This document shows, piece by piece, positions 56,988 to 64,000 of a stretch of 64,000 bases of DNA; positions within the stretch are counted from its first letter, which is position 1, and every line of letters begins with the position of its first letter. The DNA is taken from positions 1,984,001 to 2,048,000 of the forward strand of contig JBBPUQ010000004.1 in assembly GCA_038501195.1 (NCBI GenBank), in the 5' to 3' direction. A program made the translations under genes and the position numbers. The DNA is from Nemania diffusa (Eukaryota > Ascomycota > Sordariomycetes > Xylariales > Xylariaceae). The notes under the pieces are model-generated. The model did not search any database. It saw only the letters and a list, made by a program, of their open reading frames with translations, and was not told where the DNA came from.

Positions 56988-57761
56988 TCATGGGGTGAGA
57001 GCGCATAGTAAATTTGACACGCAGATGGCATTAAAAAGGGCTACTCTTGCGACCGATAATCGTTGCTCAAAAATAGAATGTTGTATAATTCGGCCGGGGG
57101 GCGTTGGTTGCATATTGAACAATTCGGTCATGACAGCATTATAGACACAGGCCTAGTGTAAGGGCCCAAGAATTATAGACTATGAAGAACTTTATAATTG
57201 CCAGAAACATAGCATCGTATGGTCTAGGATTATATCGCACACACTAATAGGCTTATTTGCAACACTCGCCTCGAGGTATGTGTCTAAGGCCTCCAGCGCC
57301 TCATTCAGACTAAGGATATATATATTCACAGATATGTTATGTCGCTATTTTGAACACGCGGTTTACCGACTTGCACTGCGCCTGTGCAGATTTTATTATT
57401 ATACTTCATTTGCATATGTACCGAGGCTGGAAAATGCAACCTATCAACACCGACTCGCATACCAGCATGACACAACCCAGATTCCATAGCCAGAGCAACC
57501 ACCAAAGACAGAAAACAGGGGTATCTCCATATAAACGCCTTGTGAAAACGAGAGAAGACTCCAGCGACTATAATCACTTTTACCCTTGCGTGCGGCGCAG
57601 GAGCATATATATGAGTGAGAGGGAGCCGACACTCAGCGTATCCTCCAGTTCGTGCATGTTGCGTATGTCCTCTAGTACGTTTAGGTGGTACGGTAATATA
57701 CATAAACAACCCGGATTTAATATCCCATCGAAGAAACCGTCTCAAATGAGGGACATTGAAC
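56988..57761. other. Intergenic between convergent genes
   Basis: No supported gene; 3' regions of pth2 and of the coiled-coil gene. Confidence 0.55.
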
Positions 57762-60000
57762 TCATTTATCTCGCTGTTGCTGTTGCTGTTGCTGTTGCAA
57801 GGGGCTAGGGTGTCGGCCGTTAAGCTCAAGCTTTCGCCTCTTGCTAGACTCCTCTGAATGGCTAGGAGATGCGACTCGCTTCTCGTTGGGTACGAATGCA
57901 CGCAGTAGTTTAGTAATCGAATTCAACTGCTCTGTATGTTGGTTGACGATTATATCGCTTCCATTTGTTTTGCCTTCTAGTTGATTAGCCTTGACTTCCA
58001 TTTTTCCGAGTCTCTGCTCAAACGTCGGGTTTGTCAGTCGCACGATATGTTCCGCCAGTTGTTTTGTGCTGAGGTGTTGGAACTGCGTATCTAGTGCTTT
58101 AATAGCCAGCTCTATCGCGGGAGTTTTGCGTTGTAGTTCTTTAATATCAGTGATTATGTCTGAATTCATAAAGAAGTTGTTGAGCAATTCTTGCAAGCGA
58201 GCATCTACCCACTCGCGTTTAACTAGTTGGCCAGTTTCGCTTTTGAGAGCTTCATACTTCCGACTCAACTCGCCAACGTCGAGGTCGATTCGGTCAACCC
58301 GATGCCCAACTCTTTGCCCTTCTAGACGAGTAACACGCTCAACTAGATTTGAATCTTGGGTTTTGTTGATGAAGTCGGAGCCTATGGCTTTCCATTGCTC
58401 AAGTGGCTGGATACGCATCTCGAGTTCCGAATGTTTCGATGCTTCGCGCTCTAATATATCTACTCGCGCCGAAACGCTGTCAATCATTTCGCCAAACATG
58501 TCGTCCCTTCCCGCACAAAATGTTTCGTTTTTGTGCTGTATAGACTGTTCGGCAGCCATAACCTTAGCATCAACAATTGCTTCTACCGCTTGGATCGACA
58601 AGGCTGTTCCAGTGCCTGGCTGCTGGGAATGTCTAATCTGCAAAGACTCGACCTCTGGACGAGAATGACAAAGAGACCGAAGCGCTTCGTCCGTCGACGT
58701 CGACTCATTTTGCAGGCAGCGTTCTCTGTACTCGTTATGATGAGTTTTCAAATTATATTCTGTTGACACCCAAGCGTCACAAATTTCATTAAATGTAGTC
58801 AAATCCAGCTTGTGGAGCTTTTCTTTGGTCTCGTTAAAGTCCTGAAAATCATTCAACTTAGTCTCAACGCCTGTGATACGTTCTTCCAAGCCGGCTTCGA
58901 AAGCCCTCCTGGATTCAGTGAGCCGAGCTTCAGATGCTCTAAGCGTTTTTTCTGTATTAGACTCAACGCCCTGCAATTGCTTCCTTAAGCTCTTATTGTC
59001 AGTATCCAGACTCTGGATTTGTTCCGTTTGTTTCATCAATAGTTGAGAAATCTGTTCGACTTTGGCTTCTAAAGCCACGACGACAGGATCTTGACGATTT
59101 GTGGCCGGAGGTTTTGCAACAGTCGTAAATTGGGCCACAAGCTGCTCTAGTTCGTGAACATAGTCATCTTCAGCAACTTTAAGCTGGTCGTCAAGATCAC
59201 GATCCCTTGCGTCGAATTTATCACCCAAGCCATAGTACGGTGGGTATGCAGATGCTTTCGCATGAAATTTGTCGGTTTCAAGCTGCCGTTGGGCGCGCTC
59301 TTGTGCTACTTTATTCTTGCGGATGCCGAGTATAAGGCGTTTACTGCATTTTTCCCCCCATCTGTACGCGATCTCGAATACTTCTTGTAGCTCGGGGTTT
59401 TCCGCCTTCGGTATTATTGGGGTTGGTGGGTTAATCGTCGCGCTATTAGTAGTAATAGACTTCTCTAAGGCTACTGAAGTTAGCAAGATGTAAAGAGCTA
59501 CCTAGTCGCTAAAGAGTCGTTCGTGATTTAAGTGGCTTGCAAATGGACGGATGCGACGCTGATGGAGATATGCAGAAGCCACCATCTTCAGCGCAGCCAA
59601 TTGTCGCTTGCCCTTCAGACTACGTGGGAATTTACGGCTGGCACGGTGCACGAAAAAGCATTGCTGTAAGACATTACTTACTTGGATTTATTCGCTTAAA
59701 ACGCAACTCTTCACTTGATTTATCATGGGCGCTTGCCGGTGAGTTGTGTGACATATTCCTTGAACTCTCAACGCCCTTAAAACTGGTGTCAATGTGAGGA
59801 GGCCGCGGTGGTAATTCATTGTCACGGCGGTAATCTCGAGGATTTCGGTTTTCGTAGGGGCTTCGGAGGTCTTTAACTTCGGTTGGTTGTCTGACATCCC
59901 GGGTGTCTCGTGAATCGCGGCGTTTATAAGGGTCATGACGCGGACCGGACTGTCGACGATCGTCGGTATAAGAATTGCTAATGGACCGGTTGGGAGGCAT
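57762..60000 (-). CDS. Hypothetical coiled-coil protein with RDR-rich N-terminus and poly-Q C-terminus (676 aa)
   Basis: Not recognised. Exons are 60000-59682 and 59473-57762, joined by GTAAGT to TAACTTCAG with matching phase. Residues 1-105 are disordered and rich in arginine/aspartate (YKRRDSRDTRDVRQPTE), as in RNA-processing proteins. A block around EVFEIAYRWGEKCSKRLILG and YPPYYGLGDKFDARDRDLD may be the folded core. Residues 220-620 are largely coiled coil. An NLS-like SSKRRKLELN precedes a nine-glutamine stretch at the end, coded by mixed CAG/CAA. A nuclear structural or RNA-associated role is possible but not shown. Confidence 0.7.
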
Positions 60001-62713
60001 GGTGACGGGACCTCGGATTAGGATTCGGCCAATAGGAATCTGCTTCCGATCCCACTTCAAATATCCGGGTGTACAGGTAACTCTCGTATTCCACCAACAG
60101 CGTTTAGCTGCATGGCCTTAGCTGGGACGGATTCTAATGAACCGGTGCGAAGCAAAAGAGACCGGCAAACCGAGGGGCCGAGAAAGGGGACGGAGACACA
60201 AAATTGACTTTGAGCACGAGCAGATGCGCGAGTCAGGGGCAACGTTGCCAGCTGCGTGGTTCGTCGAAGTCAGGGAAATTAAGGTCAAGGTCAAGGCCCG
60301 TTGAGATTGCTACGTGAAAGCCCACGAATAACCACAAACGTCCACGAATAGAAGGTTTGAGGATCTGGCTCAGCACAAGCAAGCCGAAGGTGTAGCGCTT
60401 GATGCTTGATGCCTGATGCTTAATGCTTAATGTTTGATGCTTGTTCAGATATGCTTCACGCGGCGCAAGATTCAGTAGTGCCCGAGGTAGGTATTCAGGT
60501 AGGACGCAATGGAAGAGTGGCAGAGGAGGATAGAGATAGGTTAGGTATTGAGTTGTGAGGGAAAATTGTTTATTTTTAAGGTCCAACTAGACGACAAAGA
60601 TGGAGCTACAAGTTGGAGCTAGGTTGGAGAATCCAAAGAATTATCCCTCTGGCGCAGGTGGGTTGGTTCTGTCCCTTGTTGGCTGCAACCCTGCCATGCG
60701 ATTGCAAAAATAAAATAAAAGTATAAAAAAATACCTGAAATAAAAGAGTATCCGGGGTGATGAGGTACATAGCACCTACCCTCCCAATCTACCTACCTGC
60801 CATCGGCGACAGCAGCTGCAAAACGAAGCAAGTAAATCTTTCCTCTGACCGACCCCACGAGAGCTAGCTACGGTCAGAGCCACCGTCTTGCTTCTTGCTT
60901 GCTTTGTCTGCACGTGTCAGACACGGTGGGTTGGTGGAATGATACGTGGTTGCTCGTGGCGGCATCTACCCACTTACAGCTAGGTAGTTGCCTGTAAACA
61001 GGTAGAGGTATGTAGGTAGGTACATACAGCGTACGCTGTAGGTACCTTACCTACACGACCAGTACCCATAAACAATATATTTTGTAAGCGTCATGCCAGC
61101 TCCAATTAGAAACCTCTTACATACATACCTACATGGTAAGTACCTGTGCGCATATGTACATACCTACATGTAGGTTGTGCTGCAGGGTGCCTACCGGTAT
61201 GTATGTATGTATATCGCCTAGCGGCCTGGGTAGATACATATTGTGCATTCTAGATACCTACCTAACCCAACCTGCAAACGGGATGATAAGGCAGCATCTT
61301 ATAGGTGCCTAGCTATGTACATACGTAGCTACCTACACAGCGGCATTTGGGTGCAGCAGTTGTGTAATAATTTCCCGATATATAAATTCTCGATCTGCAT
61401 AGGAAAATTTGATCAGTCAATTCTCTGCGTCTGTTCATTTTGCTGCAGAAGAAAATTTGAAGGAGAGGAGAACAAACGGGTCGAGAGAGTCTTATACCTG
61501 AATTACTAGTGTGTACATGTAAGGGTAGTACCTGCGCTAGGCAGGGCTTATGGCGATACATACTGCGTAAGACCTTAGCGCGTATCGTCTTTACACTAAT
61601 TACAGAATAATCAGCCAATCAACGCCTAGTCTATTTCTATTAGATAACTGTTGCGCGCCATAGGGGCTTGCAACTTATTATATATTAGGTAGCAAAAATT
61701 ATTGTCCTAATTTGTGTAAGCTTAATAAGAACATAGTATAATATACGCTAAATTATTTTAATAAGTCATGTGTAGTATGTTGTAATTATGGTTATAATAA
61801 TTAAAACAATTATTTTGCTACTATGTTGAAATCCCCCGGCGCACTATGAAAGTCGGCGAGATGTACCTATAAGAGTTGAATATTATAAACGTCACGGAAA
61901 CACGTGAACCTTCAACTATTAGATGTGAGAATATAAGCAACCAAAAACTTGTCACAACCAATCAATACCGGTGAGCTTGCTGACAAAGGGTACAGACAGT
62001 AGAAAAGCAAAACAGTAAAGGAACAAAATCAAAATGTCTCTTCTAGTTTTCACTTTTTCTGTAGCTCTTGTTACATGTCTCAGCTCAGCTATCAACAATA
62101 AGTCACAGTAATGATAAGGGAGCGCCAAGAGAGGGGAAGATTACTTACATGCTAGGTAGGTAGTCAAGCTCCACTATCAATTGAGATAGATCATTACCAT
62201 AGGTACGTACGTATCCTTTGCTAAACTACCTCAGTGATTCTTCAGGTACAGTGGTACAGACATATGTAGCATTGTCTATACCTTGGTCTTAGTGATTCAG
62301 GCAGACATGCAAATCAACTCGAAGAATCATAACTAGCCAATTCTTCTGCTAAGAAGTAGAACACATCAAGTACAATCCAGGTGGTAGGCACACATTGGGA
62401 GCGTTCCAGTTCTATAGAGTAGGTACCTACCTAATGCGGGCTTCAAGATATACCCAAGTGTGTACCTAATAAGAGAGGCCCAGCCACAAAGATTGAATTG
62501 GAACACAGCCACAGATCATTCTAAAAACGCCACATCTCGTCGCGATCTGAGCATAACCTAGCTAGCTGTATGCAAGGACCAATAATTTTCGTGTTTCCAT
62601 ACCTTCATCAACCACCTTCTTACCTCGCGATCCAGGAAATTCGAAAGGGAACAAACCATCTACACTGTATCCGAGCCTTCTCACCACTACTACTTTTGCA
62701 ATCACCAGTCAAT
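60001..62713. other. 2.7-kb divergent intergenic region rich in TAGG/CCTA repeats
   Basis: It contains a short TTGATGC-type tandem repeat at 60390-60445, dense GTAGGTAGGTAC units at 60990-61330, a perfect palindrome at 61026-61039 and a very AT-rich patch at 61680-61830. I see no gene. Confidence 0.5.
60390..60445. repeat. Tandem 7-bp TTGATGC-type microsatellite
   Basis: About six imperfect copies, with variants TTAATGC and CTGATGC, lie in the leader of the coiled-coil gene. Confidence 0.65.

Positions 62714-64000
<1,287 letters not shown>

Noticed and set aside
60990..61330. TAGG-rich repeats as a possible telomere or subtelomere
   Set aside because: The units are GTAGGTAGGTAC, not TTAGGG, and are scattered throughout the window between housekeeping genes.

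Overview
The window is nuclear DNA of a filamentous ascomycete (Pezizomycotina, most likely a Sordariomycete; I cannot place the order). The genes carry short spliceosomal introns of roughly 40-120 bases with GTRAGT-type donors and CTAAC/CTAAT branch sites. The genes include fungal-type M1 aminopeptidase, APC10, Ufd1, Lin1, PTH2 and Rvb2, plus fungal-only families: HET-C, Myb-like transcription factors, a cellobiose-dehydrogenase-type cytochrome, and a DUF7580/subtilase protein. Intergenic DNA is rich in TAGGTACCTA-type repeats. I saw no rRNA, tRNA or CRISPR.

Layout. 0-7 kb is gene-poor, with a small spliced RG/GQ-rich protein, a secreted heme-cytochrome protein and a four-exon CENP-W-like histone-fold gene. 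7-20 kb is mostly housekeeping: a YAG7-like RGG protein, M1 aminopeptidase, APC10/Doc1, an NMN-adenylyltransferase-like protein and a coiled-coil protein with a striking heptad block. 23-37 kb is a neighbourhood of Myb-like (Myb_DNA-bind_8 type) genes, interrupted by het-C at 27-29 kb. 39-45.5 kb returns to housekeeping: Ufd1, divergent from Lin1/CD2BP2 (GYF), and a large nuclear protein that may be the fungal AF4/Ebp1 counterpart. 47-55 kb is an allorecognition/cell-death type island: a broken gasdermin-like gene, tail-to-tail with a broken DUF7580-subtilisin protease gene (HET-Q1/HET-Q2-like pairing), which is divergent from a C2H2 zinc-finger plus TPR gene with near-identical 42-residue repeats. 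56-64 kb holds PTH2, a coiled-coil protein and the 5' part of Rvb2.

The most interesting item is the locus at 29,939-32,088. Three separate first exons, each with its own start codon and each encoding a different Myb-like helix set, end in the same splice phase. None has a downstream exon of its own. All three join in frame to one shared exon pair at 30,268-29,939. A fourth cassette of the same length lies decayed inside the intron. This looks like a tandem array of alternative promoters/first exons that swaps the DNA-reading part of a small transcription factor.

A second pattern is that reading-frame breaks fall mainly in the incompatibility-type genes (gasdermin-like, protease, C2H2-TPR, possibly het-C), while eight clearly recognised housekeeping genes are intact. 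Gene models come from reading splice signals and frames by eye; family names rest on motif recognition, not on a database search.
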